From Flavobacterium sp. (GTDB lineage Bacteria > Bacteroidota > Bacteroidia > Flavobacteriales > Flavobacteriaceae): a stretch of 64,000 nt of DNA. The stretch spans positions 1 through 64,000 of the forward strand of contig NZ_JANXTI010000008.1 in the NCBI RefSeq assembly GCF_025352425.1. Direction: 5' to 3'. The notes beneath the pieces are model-generated. The model saw only the letters and a program-made list of their open reading frames with translations, was not told where the DNA came from and searched no databases. Shown piece after piece: positions 42,401 to 51,514 of this stretch (position 1 is the first letter of the stretch; each line of letters opens with the position of its first letter). Made by a program: the position numbers and the translations under genes.

Positions 42401-42704
42401 TAACTTTGGAAACAGTTTTGGATACAGAAGACAGCCAAACAAAGCTTTTATTTATGACGCTTCCTATGTTAAATTAAGAGAAGTTTCTATATCGTACAAT
42501 TTCCCTAAAAAATGGATAGACAACTTGAGGATAGACAACATGACGTTCAGCTTGGTTGGAACCAATTTATGGATAATTCACAAAAACTTACCAGATGCTG
42601 ACCCCGAAAGTGGTCTAGGCTCAGGTAATCTTTCATCTGGTTATTCAGTGGGGTCATTACCAACCACAAGAAATATTGGAGGTAACTTAACGCTTAAATT
42701 TTAA
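39429..42704 (+). CDS. SusC/RagA-type TonB-dependent outer-membrane transporter
   Basis: 1091 aa. Signal peptide ending SFAQ at about 23, a carboxypeptidase-regulatory-like domain (VTGVVSDNSGLPIPGVNVLVKG; residues 26-100), a TonB-box-like segment (EGVVVTALGIKREKKSLGYA), the plug (GKVAGLQVRRN ... VLVVIDGVPVNNS type) and a 22-strand barrel ending in LTLKF. It forms a pair with the SusD gene 2 bp downstream. The substrate cannot be told: no glycosidase, peptidase or regulator is adjacent. Confidence 0.95.
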   Translation: MKTKLNGFLTLFIALLVQISFAQERIVTGVVSDNSGLPIPGVNVLVKGTTSGTQTDIDGRYSISASPTQTLIFNFVGMKSQEIVASSTTVNAKMSDDAIELEGVVVTALGIKREKKSLGYATQEIKGADLNSGTAGGNFLNDLSGKVAGLQVRRNNNFGGSTNLVSRGVKSLTGNNQMLVVIDGVPVNNSNTNSRAQVTGRGTTFDYGNAAADVNPEDIESVNVLKGAAASALYGYQAGNGVLLITTKKGKAGKKGMGVTFSTEAVVGSIDKSTFIKYQNKYGAGYGLYYGPDEDGYFNQEDIDGDGTLDNLVPFYEDASFGAPFDNSLVYQWDAFTPYSPNFGQKTEWKVAKNGPITFFETPLSLNNSISIEDGNEKSNFVFNFSNLKQTGLLPNSEINKNNFSVKLNHNLTDRFTVSVFANYTTQKAVGRNSTGYNDNIMSNFRQWWQTNVDIKELEQVYNASGGQNVTWNIKSPTDLSPAYWDNPYFQRYKNYQNDSRDRFLGYAKFDYKINSWLSATTRVSTDTYFETQEERRAKGSVSSEFGVPNADNVRQDEKSGYQRFEKNYRENNYDLMFNFKKTWDKINFTGLFGGTINRINQNILFASTNGGLIVPGVYSLLNSVQPINDPYELRPKSGINSYYAQASFGFNDFIFLDGTVRRDAYSSLPKDNNVVTYPSISGSLLFSNLIKQKWMSFGKLRLNWAEVGNGAPDQALADTYSKFPAFNGNGLFSVNSIKNNPNLRPTVTSSYEAGIEMQMFDKRLGFDVSYYRSLSKDQIYRVPYSEATGITSRYVNAGSIENKGVEVQLNITPVKTANFQWDINVNWARNRNEVVSLAKGIDNLQLGSFQGGVSINASVGQPYGIIKGTDFTYLDGQRIVGANGRYVLNSSSNNNIGDINPDWTGGLRNKFTYKDFAFSFLIDSQKGGDIFSLDRSYGLATGLPDETAALNDLGNPIRNPITTGTDSGGIILPGVHADGTPNETRAPGPFNFGNSFGYRRQPNKAFIYDASYVKLREVSISYNFPKKWIDNLRIDNMTFSLVGTNLWIIHKNLPDADPESGLGSGNLSSGYSVGSLPTTRNIGGNLTLKF

Positions 42705-42706
42705 TT

Positions 42707-44161
42707 ATGAAAAAGATATTTTTATTAATGTTTGTTTTTGCGGGTTTTTATTCCTGCACAGACGATATAACAGATCTAAACGAAGACACTGTAAACCCTA
42801 CCGCGGTTCCGGCGGAGTTTTTGTTTTCCAATGCTGAGAAAAACATGGTGGACCAAATGGTCAATACGAGTGTTAATCTTAATGTGTTCAGGTTGTTTAT
42901 GCAACAATGGACTGAAACAACATATACTGATGAAAGTAACTATGATGTCGCTACAAGAACAATTCCAGACAATCACTGGCAAGCTATCTACAGAGATGTA
43001 TTAAGAGATTTAAAAGAATCCAGAAAAGTTTTGGCTACTGAAGTCTATACAGGTACAACTCAGGAAATTGCCGATAAGGAAATTGAAAGAACAAATAAAG
43101 GGCACTTGATAGACATCATGACGGCTTATGCTTATTCTGTATTAGTAGACACTTTTGGTAATGTTCCATATACTGAAGCATTAGATCCTTTAGATCATCC
43201 TCTGCCTGCTTATGATGATGCTAAAACTATATATAAAGATTTAATTTCAAAGTTAACCATTGCTTCGCATGGATTAGACACCAGTCATGGAAGTTTCGAC
43301 ACACAAGATTTGATTTATGGTGGCGACACTTCGCAATGGCAAAAATTTGCTAACTCTTTACGTTTAAGAATGGCTATCAATATGGATGACATCGATCATA
43401 CTTATGCTTCTGCTCAGGTTGTTTCTGCGGTAACGGATGGTGTAATTTTAACTAATAATGATAACACTGACCTGTCGTACTTAGCAGCAAAACCAAATAC
43501 GAATCCTATTTTTGTGGATGTAATATCTACAGGAAGAGACGACTTTGTTCCAACAAGTACTATTATTGATAAAATGAATGCCCTGAATGACCCAAGAAGA
43601 GCTGCGTATTTCACACAGATTGGCGGCATTTATGAAGGTGGTACTCCTGGAGACAGTAACAACTTTGCCAATTTTTCACATATTGGTACCATGATAGTGG
43701 AACCAACATTTGAAGGAACCATAATGGATGCTGCTGAAGTCGAGTTTTTATTAGCGGAAGCTGTTGAAAGAGGAATACCTATCGCGGGTACCGCTGAATC
43801 CCATTATAATGCGGCGATTACTGCATCAATGAGTTACTGGGGTGTTTCCCCTGTAGCCATTGCAGCTTATTTAGCGCAGCCAAGCGTAGCCTATGCAACA
43901 GCAACAGGACCATGGCAGCAAAAAATAGGCGAACAAGCTTATCTGGCTCTTTACAACAGAGGCTTCGAAGCATGGATATCTTGGAGAAGATTGAATTACC
44001 CAGTTTTAATTGCTCCGGCAGATGCAAATGAAACTGAAGTGCCTACACGTTTAACTTACCCTGCTAGAGAAGAAACTTTAAATGCAACTAATGTGGAAGC
44101 TGCTTCTACGGCTATTGGAGGAAATACGCTGACAACTCATATATTCTGGGACGTTAATTAA
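42707..44161 (+). CDS. SusD/RagB-type surface lipoprotein
   Basis: 484 aa. Lipoprotein signal MKKIFLLMFVFAGFYSC with lipid Cys17, followed by TDDITD, which resembles the acidic lipoprotein export signal used for surface display in Flavobacteria. The rest fits the SusD-like helical TPR fold (second SusD subfamily). It caps the SusC barrel and captures substrate. It starts 2 bp after susC and is followed by a strong terminator. Confidence 0.93.
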   Translation: MKKIFLLMFVFAGFYSCTDDITDLNEDTVNPTAVPAEFLFSNAEKNMVDQMVNTSVNLNVFRLFMQQWTETTYTDESNYDVATRTIPDNHWQAIYRDVLRDLKESRKVLATEVYTGTTQEIADKEIERTNKGHLIDIMTAYAYSVLVDTFGNVPYTEALDPLDHPLPAYDDAKTIYKDLISKLTIASHGLDTSHGSFDTQDLIYGGDTSQWQKFANSLRLRMAINMDDIDHTYASAQVVSAVTDGVILTNNDNTDLSYLAAKPNTNPIFVDVISTGRDDFVPTSTIIDKMNALNDPRRAAYFTQIGGIYEGGTPGDSNNFANFSHIGTMIVEPTFEGTIMDAAEVEFLLAEAVERGIPIAGTAESHYNAAITASMSYWGVSPVAIAAYLAQPSVAYATATGPWQQKIGEQAYLALYNRGFEAWISWRRLNYPVLIAPADANETEVPTRLTYPAREETLNATNVEAASTAIGGNTLTTHIFWDVN

Positions 44162-44183
44162 TCTTAAGAATGTTTTTATAATC

Positions 44184-44218
44184 AAAACCATCTCGTTCTA
44201 AAACGGGATGGTTTTTTT
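44184..44218 (+). terminator. Intrinsic terminator after the susC-susD pair
   Basis: Stem AAAACCATCTCGTT/AACGGGATGGTTTT (14 bp with one G-U), loop CTAA, then a run of T. It lies 22 bp past the susD stop. Confidence 0.88.
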
Positions 44219-44219
44219 A

Positions 44220-44227
44220 TATCTTTG
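44220..44227 (+). promoter_or_regulatory. Candidate -7 box TATCTTTG immediately before rlmB
   Basis: An exact TAnnTTTG match ending 4 bp before the chosen rlmB ATG and directly abutting the upstream terminator. It implies a transcript starting at or beside the ATG. Confidence 0.45.
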
Positions 44228-44231
44228 CGCC

Positions 44232-44966
44232 ATGGAAAAAGAACATCAAATCTTCGGGATTAGAGCAATTATTGAAGGAATACAGTCGGGTGCAGCTATT
44301 GACAAAGTGTTTATTCAATCGGACACGCAAGGCGAATTAATGAAGGAACTTATGAAAGTGATGAAACAAAAAAGCATCAATTTCTCCTATGTTCCCGTTG
44401 AAAAACTAAACCGATTAACTTCCAACAATCATCAAGGCGCGGTTGCTACAATTTCCCCTATTGCCTTCCACGATTTGGAAACTTTAATCGAAAAAGTGCT
44501 GGAATCGGGAAAAACACCTTTATTCCTGATACTTGACCAAATATCCGATGCCCGAAATTTCGGTGCCATCATAAGAACCGCTGAATGTACCGGTGTTGAT
44601 GGAATCATAGTTCAAAAAGCGGGTTCTGCTCCTGTTAATGGTGATACCGTAAAAACTTCAGCCGGCGCTGTATTTAATGTTCCAATCTGCAAAGTCGAAC
44701 ATATCAAAGATGCTATCTTTCATCTTCAGGGAAGCGGAATAAAAACCGTAGCCGCCACCGAAAAAACAGACCAAAACATTTACGATATTTCGTTAAACGA
44801 ACCCGTCGCAATTATCATGGGAAGTGAAGACAGAGGAATCAATCCATCCGTATTAAAAATCGTAGATGAAAAAGCAAAGCTTCCTATGTTTGGAAGTATT
44901 GGCTCGCTCAATGTTTCTGTGGCTTGTGGTGCTTTTCTTTATGAAGCTGTTCGTCAAAGACAGTAA
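44232..44966 (+). CDS. rlmB: 23S rRNA 2'-O-ribose methyltransferase, TrmH/RlmB family
   Basis: 244 aa from the ATG at 44232 (MEKEHQIFGIRAIIEGIQSG); the track start at 44208 lies in the terminator. N-terminal substrate-binding domain followed by the SPOUT knot with the three motifs LDQISDARNFGAIIRTAE, IIMGSEDRGI and SIGSLNVSVACGAFLYE. RlmB methylates G2251 of E. coli 23S rRNA; that exact target is inferred. Confidence 0.9.
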   Translation: MEKEHQIFGIRAIIEGIQSGAAIDKVFIQSDTQGELMKELMKVMKQKSINFSYVPVEKLNRLTSNNHQGAVATISPIAFHDLETLIEKVLESGKTPLFLILDQISDARNFGAIIRTAECTGVDGIIVQKAGSAPVNGDTVKTSAGAVFNVPICKVEHIKDAIFHLQGSGIKTVAATEKTDQNIYDISLNEPVAIIMGSEDRGINPSVLKIVDEKAKLPMFGSIGSLNVSVACGAFLYEAVRQRQ

Positions 44967-45034
44967 ATATTTGATATTTAGAAGCGAATGGTTCGGGATT
45001 ATCAGTTATCCTTATTCCCGCTATTCAATACAAT

Positions 45035-45064
45035 AAAAATGTCACGAAGTGTCGTGACATTTTT
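45035..45064. terminator. Bidirectional terminator between rlmB and the rhomboid gene
   Basis: A perfect 13-bp stem AAAAATGTCACGA/TCGTGACATTTTT with loop AGTG. A and T runs lie on both sides, serving the two convergent genes. Confidence 0.88.
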
Positions 45065-45094
45065 ATTTTCATTACTATCGGGGCTAGAAAAGAA

Positions 45095-45862
45095 CTAATC
45101 GTTTGGTTTGGTATCGTTTGTCGTTTCCTTATAAACATAAGAATAACCAATCGCCGGAGATGCAATAATTTCTTCCGTTTCTTCATCAGGCTTCGGAGTA
45201 TTGACAAAGTTTCCATTCTCATCAAAGTGCTTCATGAAAGCATCATCTTCCGGATTGAAATCGGGTTTTTCCCAATTGTATTGTATCGCTTTTTTATAAT
45301 CGGGTGTTTTAAATTTTATAGCGAAAAAGAAACCCGTAATCAAACCTGCCAAATGTCCTTCCCAGGAAATTTGCTTATCCACTTCTGGAAAAACATACCA
45401 AATCAATCCACCGTAGAGCATCACAACTGTCAACGATAACGACATTAATCGGTAATATTGCGTCATCATTCCTTTGAAAAAAATAAAGGAAACAAGTACA
45501 TATATTAAACTGCTGGCACCAATATGATAGGAATCCCGTCCAATTATCCAGGTTATTAATCCGGAAAGGAAAATCCCATAAAACAAAATTTTCAACGAAA
45601 TATCCCTGTAGAAATAAATAAGTGCCGTTGCCAAAATAAATAAAGGAATCGAATTGTTAGCAATATGGTTCAAATCGCCATGAAGAAACGGACTGAAGAT
45701 TACACCTTGCAAGCCTGATACGGTTCTTGGTAAAATTCCGTGTGAAGTCAAATCAATATTGAAACTATTTTCGAAGAAGAAAACTGCCCACATCAGAATA
45801 AGCAGCAATGAAGGCACCAGCCAAACAGAAGGGGTAAACTTAAAATGATGGTAATCGTTCAT
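45095..45862 (-). CDS. Rhomboid-family intramembrane serine protease
   Basis: 255 aa with six predicted spans. The family HGDLNHIANN motif is at residues 61-70, the catalytic Ser at 117 (HIGASSLIY) and the catalytic His at 170 (WEGHLAGLITGF), so it should be active. The C-terminal 70 residues are a charged cytosolic tail. Substrates unknown. Divergent from rarA. Confidence 0.9.
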   Translation of the reverse strand: MNDYHHFKFTPSVWLVPSLLLILMWAVFFFENSFNIDLTSHGILPRTVSGLQGVIFSPFLHGDLNHIANNSIPLFILATALIYFYRDISLKILFYGIFLSGLITWIIGRDSYHIGASSLIYVLVSFIFFKGMMTQYYRLMSLSLTVVMLYGGLIWYVFPEVDKQISWEGHLAGLITGFFFAIKFKTPDYKKAIQYNWEKPDFNPEDDAFMKHFDENGNFVNTPKPDEETEEIIASPAIGYSYVYKETTNDTKPND

Positions 45863-45893
45863 TGCTAAAGCTAAAATTATTTTTTGCTATTGT

Positions 45894-45901
45894 CAAAAAT
45901 A
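45894..45901 (-). promoter_or_regulatory. Candidate -7 box TATTTTTG for the rhomboid gene
   Basis: An exact TAnnTTTG match 31 bp before the ATG. I find no -33 element at the right distance. Confidence 0.4.
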
Positions 45902-45948
45902 TAGCCAAACTAAAAGTAATGCTAATTTGTCAGTTTAAACCAAAGCTT

Positions 45949-45986
45949 CCCGAAAGTTTGCCGATACATAGCGAGAAGGTTTCGGG
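45949..45986. repeat. CCCGAAA...TTTCGGG dispersed palindromic element, copy 3
   Basis: 38 bp with the same inverted ends and a core (GTTTGCCGATACATAGCGAG) matching copies 1 and 2 at 15763-15841. Here the ends extend to 9 bp (TTCCCGAAA/TTTCGGGAA). It sits in the promoter gap between the rhomboid gene and rarA. Confidence 0.8.
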
Positions 45987-46030
45987 AAAGAATTGTTGCC
46001 CATTGATTGGTAAAGCCGTATTTTTACATC

Positions 46031-47308
46031 ATGGAAGCACCACTTGCCGAGCGCATTCGACCACAAAAATTGGAGGATTATATAAGCCAATTACACCTTG
46101 TTGGTGAAAATGGTTCGTTGACCCAACAAATTGCCCGTGGTATAATTCCATCTATGATATTTTGGGGGTCACCCGGCACCGGAAAAACTACTTTGGCACA
46201 GATTATAGCTAAGCAAAGTAATCGTCCGTTTTATGAGTTAAGCGCCATAAATAGTGGTGTGGCAGCCATTCGCGATGTGATTGACAAAGCCAAACAAAGC
46301 GGCGGCTTATTCACTGCAAAAAACCCAATCCTGTTTATTGATGAGATTCACCGGTTTAGCAAATCGCAGCAGGATTCGCTTTTGGCCGCTGTAGAAAAAG
46401 GGTGGATAACGCTTATTGGAGCCACAACCGAAAACCCAAGCTTTGAGGTCATTCCCGCGCTTTTGTCACGTTGTCAGGTGTATGTCTTAAATCCGTTTTC
46501 AAAAGATGATTTGTTGGCTTTATTAAATCGAGCCATGAAGGAAGATGTATTTATGGTTTCCAAAAAAATAAAACTAAAAGAAACCGAAGCGCTAATCAGG
46601 CTTTCCGGCGGCGATGGACGAAAGCTATTAAATGTTTTTGAACTTGTCGTTAACGCCAGCCCAGAAGGCCTAATTACAATAACCAATGCTAAAGTTTTGC
46701 AATTGGTGCAACAAAACACGGTTCTTTATGATAAAACCGGCGAACAGCATTACGATATTGTTTCGGCATTTATAAAATCCATACGCGGAAGCGATCCAAA
46801 CGGCGCGGTGTATTGGTTGGCCCGAATGATTGAAGGCGGCGAAGATGTGAAATTCATTGCCCGAAGAATGCTAATTTTGTCAAGCGAAGACATCGGAAAC
46901 GCAAATCCAACAGCCTTCATTATGGCAAATAGTACGTTTCAGGCAGTTTCGACCATTGGTTATCCCGAAAGCCGGATTATCCTGAGCCAATGTGCTGTTT
47001 ATTTGGCAACATCGGCTAAAAGCAATGCAAGTTATATGGCTATTGGCGAGGCGCAGCAAATGGTAAAACAAACCGGCGATTTATCGGTGCCGATACATTT
47101 GCGTAATGCGCCAACAAAACTGATGAAAGAATTGGGTTATGGTGAAGAATACCAATATTCACACAGCTATGAAAACAATTTTTCGGCCCAGGAATATTTG
47201 CCTGATGAAATCAAAAATACCGCTTTTTACAAACCTGGGAATAATGCACGTGAAAATGAATTGGGTAACTTCTTAAAGAATCGCTGGAAGGATAAGTATG
47301 GTTATTAA
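46031..47308 (+). CDS. rarA: Replication-associated recombination protein RarA (MgsA) AAA+ ATPase
   Basis: 425 aa from the ATG at 46031 ([20 protein letters not shown]); the track start 24 bp upstream adds a non-family extension. Walker [10 protein letters not shown], Walker [10 protein letters not shown], sensor 1 [10 protein letters not shown] and the C-terminal tetramerisation region are intact. RarA acts at stalled forks with SSB. Its TAA overlaps the convergent gene through a shared TTAA. Confidence 0.95.
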   Translation: MEAPLAERIRPQKLEDYISQLHLVGENGSLTQQIARGIIPSMIFWGSPGTGKTTLAQIIAKQSNRPFYELSAINSGVAAIRDVIDKAKQSGGLFTAKNPILFIDEIHRFSKSQQDSLLAAVEKGWITLIGATTENPSFEVIPALLSRCQVYVLNPFSKDDLLALLNRAMKEDVFMVSKKIKLKETEALIRLSGGDGRKLLNVFELVVNASPEGLITITNAKVLQLVQQNTVLYDKTGEQHYDIVSAFIKSIRGSDPNGAVYWLARMIEGGEDVKFIARRMLILSSEDIGNANPTAFIMANSTFQAVSTIGYPESRIILSQCAVYLATSAKSNASYMAIGEAQQMVKQTGDLSVPIHLRNAPTKLMKELGYGEEYQYSHSYENNFSAQEYLPDEIKNTAFYKPGNNARENELGNFLKNRWKDKYGY

Positions 47309-48045
47309 TTAAGGTTTACTATAGATACTAGTTGGGAAATTAATTTGTCTTCTTTATAATATTCTAAAAACCATTTACCCGATTTTCGTAGCAAAACACC
47401 ATTATTTATAAGATAACAATCGGGTGATGATGTCTTATAAATTGTCATTACGAATCGGGGAACGTCGGTGTTATTCGTCAGTAATTGAAATCCAGTTTCA
47501 CCATATGGTTTTGCAAAAAGCGGCTCCGAATACAATGAAGAAATCTCAGTTGGTTCAATTGATTTTTTAGGAATTGTAACTGCTGTTTTGGTCTCTATTA
47601 CTTCAAGCGTAGCTTCACTTTTTCCACTATATTTATAATCCAGTTTATCAAATGATTTTCCAGCTTCACGCAATGCCTGATTATATGCCGCTGCATATTC
47701 TTTCTCTCGGCTACTACCAAATTGAGTTTCGAAAAGCAGTTGCTCTTTACAGTCTTTCAAGGCTACCTTAACTTTAGTCATCAGAATTCCGCTGTCATCT
47801 GTAACATCAGCATATAAAAAATTGCATCTCTGATTGTCAACATTTAACGGAATTTCTTCAGAGCTTAAATAAGCTTTAAAACCATATTTCTGCAGCAATA
47901 ATTTGGTTAATGTATTTAGTCCGTATTGGTCATCTTTTTTTAAAAAATCAAACTTTACAGGCACAATTACATATTGGAAATCATTAATGTTTTGCGAAAA
48001 TGCATAACCCGAGATTAAAATAAACAACAATACAATTTTCTTCAT
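47305..48045 (-). CDS. Exported protein of unknown function
   Basis: 246 aa with a signal peptide (MKKIVLLFILISGYAFSQ). The body is mixed alpha/beta without known motifs, and no lipobox or T9SS domain is present, so it is probably periplasmic. It begins immediately after the yjjG stop and is the last gene of the TPR-mpl-radC-yjjG operon. I do not recognise the family. Confidence 0.7.
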   Translation of the reverse strand: MKKIVLLFILISGYAFSQNINDFQYVIVPVKFDFLKKDDQYGLNTLTKLLLQKYGFKAYLSSEEIPLNVDNQRCNFLYADVTDDSGILMTKVKVALKDCKEQLLFETQFGSSREKEYAAAYNQALREAGKSFDKLDYKYSGKSEATLEVIETKTAVTIPKKSIEPTEISSLYSEPLFAKPYGETGFQLLTNNTDVPRFVMTIYKTSSPDCYLINNGVLLRKSGKWFLEYYKEDKLISQLVSIVNLN

Positions 48046-48729
48046 TTACAATATTTTTTTTAATTCTAATAAATGATTTATAGTTTGCAACCCTTCTGCA
48101 GCGTAGATTCCTTTTTCATCAAACAAAATAGCTTTCATACCAAAATTTATCGCGCCGCGAATATCCGCATCAATGCAGTCACCAATCATGATAGCATTTT
48201 CTTTTTTAACATTCGCCAAAGATAGCGCATATTCAAATATGGTAGCGTGTGGTTTTTTCACACCTGCCATTTCCGAATTGGTAATGGTATTGAAATACTT
48301 CCCTAAACCCGAATTATTGATCTTCTTCCCTTGCACTTCGGCAAACCCATTGGTAATAATATGAAGGTTGTATTTTGGCTTTAAATATTCCAAAACTTCA
48401 ATTGCGCCATCAAATAACTGATTGTTATCGGGCATATACTCGATGTAATAATGGGCAATGTGATTTATTTCTTCATCAGAAATAGTATAATTTAAAGCAT
48501 CAAAAGATTGTCGCAAACGACTATATCGCAACTCTTCATGCGTAATTTCATCAACCTGATACAACTTCCAGCACGCCTGGTTTATTGGTGCGTAGATTTT
48601 GATAAACGCATTGGTGGCAATTGTTGGATGATGTTCTGCAAAGATTTTATCAAAAGCCAAAACCGAATTTGCATCAAAATCCCAAAGCGTGTGATCTAAA
48701 TCGAAGAAAATATCTGTTATGTTTTTCAT
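48046..48729 (-). CDS. HAD-family nucleotidase, YjjG type
   Basis: 227 aa. HAD motif I FFDLDHTLWDFD, motif II IITNG, motif III Lys in AGVKKPHATIFEYAL and motif IV IGDCIDADIRGA are present. YjjG enzymes dephosphorylate non-canonical pyrimidine nucleotides (house-cleaning); the substrate is inferred. One base separates it from radC upstream and none from the next gene. Confidence 0.88.
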   Translation of the reverse strand: MKNITDIFFDLDHTLWDFDANSVLAFDKIFAEHHPTIATNAFIKIYAPINQACWKLYQVDEITHEELRYSRLRQSFDALNYTISDEEINHIAHYYIEYMPDNNQLFDGAIEVLEYLKPKYNLHIITNGFAEVQGKKINNSGLGKYFNTITNSEMAGVKKPHATIFEYALSLANVKKENAIMIGDCIDADIRGAINFGMKAILFDEKGIYAAEGLQTINHLLELKKIL

Positions 48730-48730
48730 T

Positions 48731-49426
48731 TTAAAAAATGCCTTCGTCCTGAAAACTGAAATAGCCAGTTTCGGTAATTATAATGTGGTCGAGGACTTTG
48801 ATATCTAATTGTTCGCCAGCCACTTTTAGTTTTTTGGTAATATCCTTATCCGCATCGCTCGCTTGAAGTTTGCCCGAAGGATGATTGTGGGTCAAAATTA
48901 TGGAAATTGCGCCTTGTTCCAAAGCAGTTTTGAATATTAATCGCACATCGACCACAGTTCCTGTAATTCCGCCTTTGGAAAGCTGTGACTTGTATATTAC
49001 TTTATTAGAATTATTAAGATACAACACCCAAAATTCTTCGTGTGGCAGCTCGCCAATTATGGGTTGCATAATTTCAAAAACAGCTTTGCTTGAAGTTATT
49101 TTTTGGAGGTCGACAGTTTCCTCTGCTCTACGTCGTCGGCCTAATTCTAAAGCGGCAACGATTGAAACAGCTTTCGCTTCGCCTATTCCTTTGAATTCCA
49201 TTAATTGCTTCAATGATAATTTTCCTAATGCATTTAGGTTATTATCTACACTAGACAAAATCCTTTTGCTTAAACCGACAGCACTTTCGTTTCTGCTTCC
49301 CGAACCAATGAGAATAGCAACCAACTCGGCGTCACTCAAAGCAGTTTTTCCTTTTAGCATCAGCTTTTCTCGTGGCTTATCATCTTCCGCCCAATTCTTT
49401 ATGGAAAATTTTTGTTCACTCATCAT
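48731..49426 (-). CDS. radC: RadC-family JAB-domain protein
   Basis: 231 aa. The N-terminal helix-hairpin-helix (LMEFKGIGEAKAVSIVAALELGRR) is followed by an MPN/JAMM metalloprotease-like domain with LTHNHPSGKLQASDAD zinc ligands. The family name suggests DNA repair, but that role was withdrawn in E. coli; the biochemical role is open. Either Met of MMSEQ could be the start. Confidence 0.9.
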   Translation of the reverse strand: MMSEQKFSIKNWAEDDKPREKLMLKGKTALSDAELVAILIGSGSRNESAVGLSKRILSSVDNNLNALGKLSLKQLMEFKGIGEAKAVSIVAALELGRRRRAEETVDLQKITSSKAVFEIMQPIIGELPHEEFWVLYLNNSNKVIYKSQLSKGGITGTVVDVRLIFKTALEQGAISIILTHNHPSGKLQASDADKDITKKLKVAGEQLDIKVLDHIIITETGYFSFQDEGIF

Positions 49427-49458
49427 TATTTAATTAATGATAAATGTAAGAATTTGAT

Positions 49459-50814
49459 TTAAATAATTAACGCTTTCACCTCATCAAAATTCAATCCGCC
49501 ATAATTCCCGGAACTCATTAATAACAGCGCCGAATTACTTAAATCATAATTAAAAAGAAAATCCTTAAACTCAGCGGGATTGGTATAAATAATCAAATCA
49601 TCGCGTTTGAAGGATTGCGCAATTTGGTTATAAGTCACTTCTTCCAGTTGCTTTATCTTCACTGCATCAGGCGAATAGAAAACCACCGCAACATCTGCAG
49701 CATCAAGTGCGCCTTCATATTCTTTCAAGAATTCGGCATTCAAACTACTGTACGTGTGAAGTTCCAGACAAGCCACTAATTTTCTGTTTGGATATTGTGC
49801 TTTAACAGCTGTGGTTGTTGCCGATACCTTGCTTGGTGAATGCGCAAAATCCTTGTAAGCGACTTTGCCCTTGCCTTCCGCAATTTTTTCTAAACGTTTG
49901 GATGCGCCTTTGAAACTGGCAATGGCTTCGTAGAAATCGGCTTCGTCAACGCCCATGTTTTGACAAATCCATTTGGCACCAGCTAAATTATTGAGATTGT
50001 GTGCTCCGAAAACTTCAATTGGCATTTGTCCTTCAGGTGTGTCTAATAAAGTGGTTCCACTTTCAACGTTATAACTTGGTGTTTTATAAGGTATTCTTCT
50101 GATGGTATTTGTAGTTTCTTCGGCGACTTTTTTAACCATTTCGTCTTCTTCATTGTACACCAAAATTCCGCCTTTGGTGATTTGGTTAACAAAGATTTCA
50201 AATTGCTCTACATAATTCTCAAACGTCGGGAACACATTGATATGATCCCAGGCAATGCCCGAAATTAGAGCGATATTTGGCTGGTACAAATGAAACTTTG
50301 GCCTTCTGTCAATTGGAGACGACAGGTATTCGTCGCCCTCCAAAACAATAAAATCATTTTCATGAGTCAAATGAACCATAGTGTCAAAGCCCTCCAATTG
50401 TGCGCCAACCATATAATCGACTTCAATATTGTGATAATGCATAACATGCAGAATCATTGATGTGATGGTTGTCTTTCCGTGTGAACCGCCAATAACGACG
50501 CGGGTTTTGTTTTTGGATTGTTCGTATAAAAATTCCGGATAGGAATAGATTTTTAAACCTAATTGCTGAGCTTTCAATAATTCAGGATTATCTGCTTTTG
50601 CATGCATACCGAGAATAATGGCTTCGATTTCTGAAGTTATTTTTTCGGGAAACCAGCCAAATTCATTTGGCAGTAAGCCTTTCTTTTCCAATCTTGTTTT
50701 TGAAGGCTCAAAAATAGCATCATCGCTTCCGGTTACCTGATATCCTTTATTGTGTAATGCTAAAGCAAGATTGTGCATTGCCGCTCCTCCAATGGCTATG
50801 AAATGTGTACGCAT
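49459..50814 (-). CDS. mpl: Mur ligase, murein-peptide ligase Mpl type
   Basis: 451 aa. N-terminal Rossmann-like FIAIGGAAMHNLALALHNKG, P-loop GGSHGKTTITS and the central Mur domain (LEGDEYLSSPIDRRPKF). Mpl joins recycled tripeptide to UDP-MurNAc. Lack of the MurC/D extras and the N-terminus support Mpl over MurC. It starts one base after the TPR gene stop. Confidence 0.9.
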   Translation of the reverse strand: MRTHFIAIGGAAMHNLALALHNKGYQVTGSDDAIFEPSKTRLEKKGLLPNEFGWFPEKITSEIEAIILGMHAKADNPELLKAQQLGLKIYSYPEFLYEQSKNKTRVVIGGSHGKTTITSMILHVMHYHNIEVDYMVGAQLEGFDTMVHLTHENDFIVLEGDEYLSSPIDRRPKFHLYQPNIALISGIAWDHINVFPTFENYVEQFEIFVNQITKGGILVYNEEDEMVKKVAEETTNTIRRIPYKTPSYNVESGTTLLDTPEGQMPIEVFGAHNLNNLAGAKWICQNMGVDEADFYEAIASFKGASKRLEKIAEGKGKVAYKDFAHSPSKVSATTTAVKAQYPNRKLVACLELHTYSSLNAEFLKEYEGALDAADVAVVFYSPDAVKIKQLEEVTYNQIAQSFKRDDLIIYTNPAEFKDFLFNYDLSNSALLLMSSGNYGGLNFDEVKALII

Positions 50815-50815
50815 T

Positions 50816-51514
50816 TTATGACTTGTTTTTTTCTTTATATTCCTGTAAAACCTGAAGGGCTTTTTCGGGTTGATGTAGTTTTTCCCTATATAAATCTGCT
50901 AATCGTTGATAGGTGTTTTTTGAGCCGCCCATTTGTAGAGCTTTAATATAGTTTTTTTCAGCACTTTTATATCGCTTAAAATATTCGTCAATATGTGCCT
51001 TGGAAAGATATCCATCTACAGGCGAAATTTTAAATAATTCATTCGAATATCGTTGCGCTTTTCTTTCGCTACCGCCAACAAAAGCGGGTAACTGAAGATA
51101 ATATTCTATTAAAGCCCATCGTGCTCCGATATGGTTTGGATTAAGGCTCAGTGCTTTTTCAAATGATCCTCTAATATCACTTATGAGTTTGATGGCAACC
51201 CATTTTCCGCCAGTTTGTGCTCTCATTCCTAAAGCGCCACCATACTTATAGTAATAATCCGCTTCATTAGGCTTTAATGTTTTTAGTTTTTCATAATAAA
51301 AAGCCGCTTTATCCCAATCTTTAGTATTACTGGCAATATCGCCAAGATACTCAATAGTCTTTAACTGATTTGGATTTTCCTTGTAACTGCTTTCAAAAAT
51401 AGGCTTTGCTGCAGCAAATTTTTCTTGCTTAAATAGTTTTTCGGCTTTCTCAAAATTAGTTTGGGAAAAGATTGCCATGGGCAAAAAAAGTAAAAAAGCG
51501 CTAGAAATTTTCAT
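50816..51514 (-). CDS. Exported TPR-repeat protein
   Basis: 232 aa with a signal peptide (SSAFLLFLPMAIFSQ) and four or five TPR units (FEKAEKLFKQEKFAAAKPIFESSY, WDKAAFYYEKLKTLKPNEADYYYKYG, YKSAEKNYIKALQMGG). It probably mediates protein contacts in the periplasm. First gene of the mpl operon. A perfect -7 box lies 5 bp before the ATG. Confidence 0.85.
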   Translation of the reverse strand: MKISSAFLLFLPMAIFSQTNFEKAEKLFKQEKFAAAKPIFESSYKENPNQLKTIEYLGDIASNTKDWDKAAFYYEKLKTLKPNEADYYYKYGGALGMRAQTGGKWVAIKLISDIRGSFEKALSLNPNHIGARWALIEYYLQLPAFVGGSERKAQRYSNELFKISPVDGYLSKAHIDEYFKRYKSAEKNYIKALQMGGSKNTYQRLADLYREKLHQPEKALQVLQEYKEKNKS

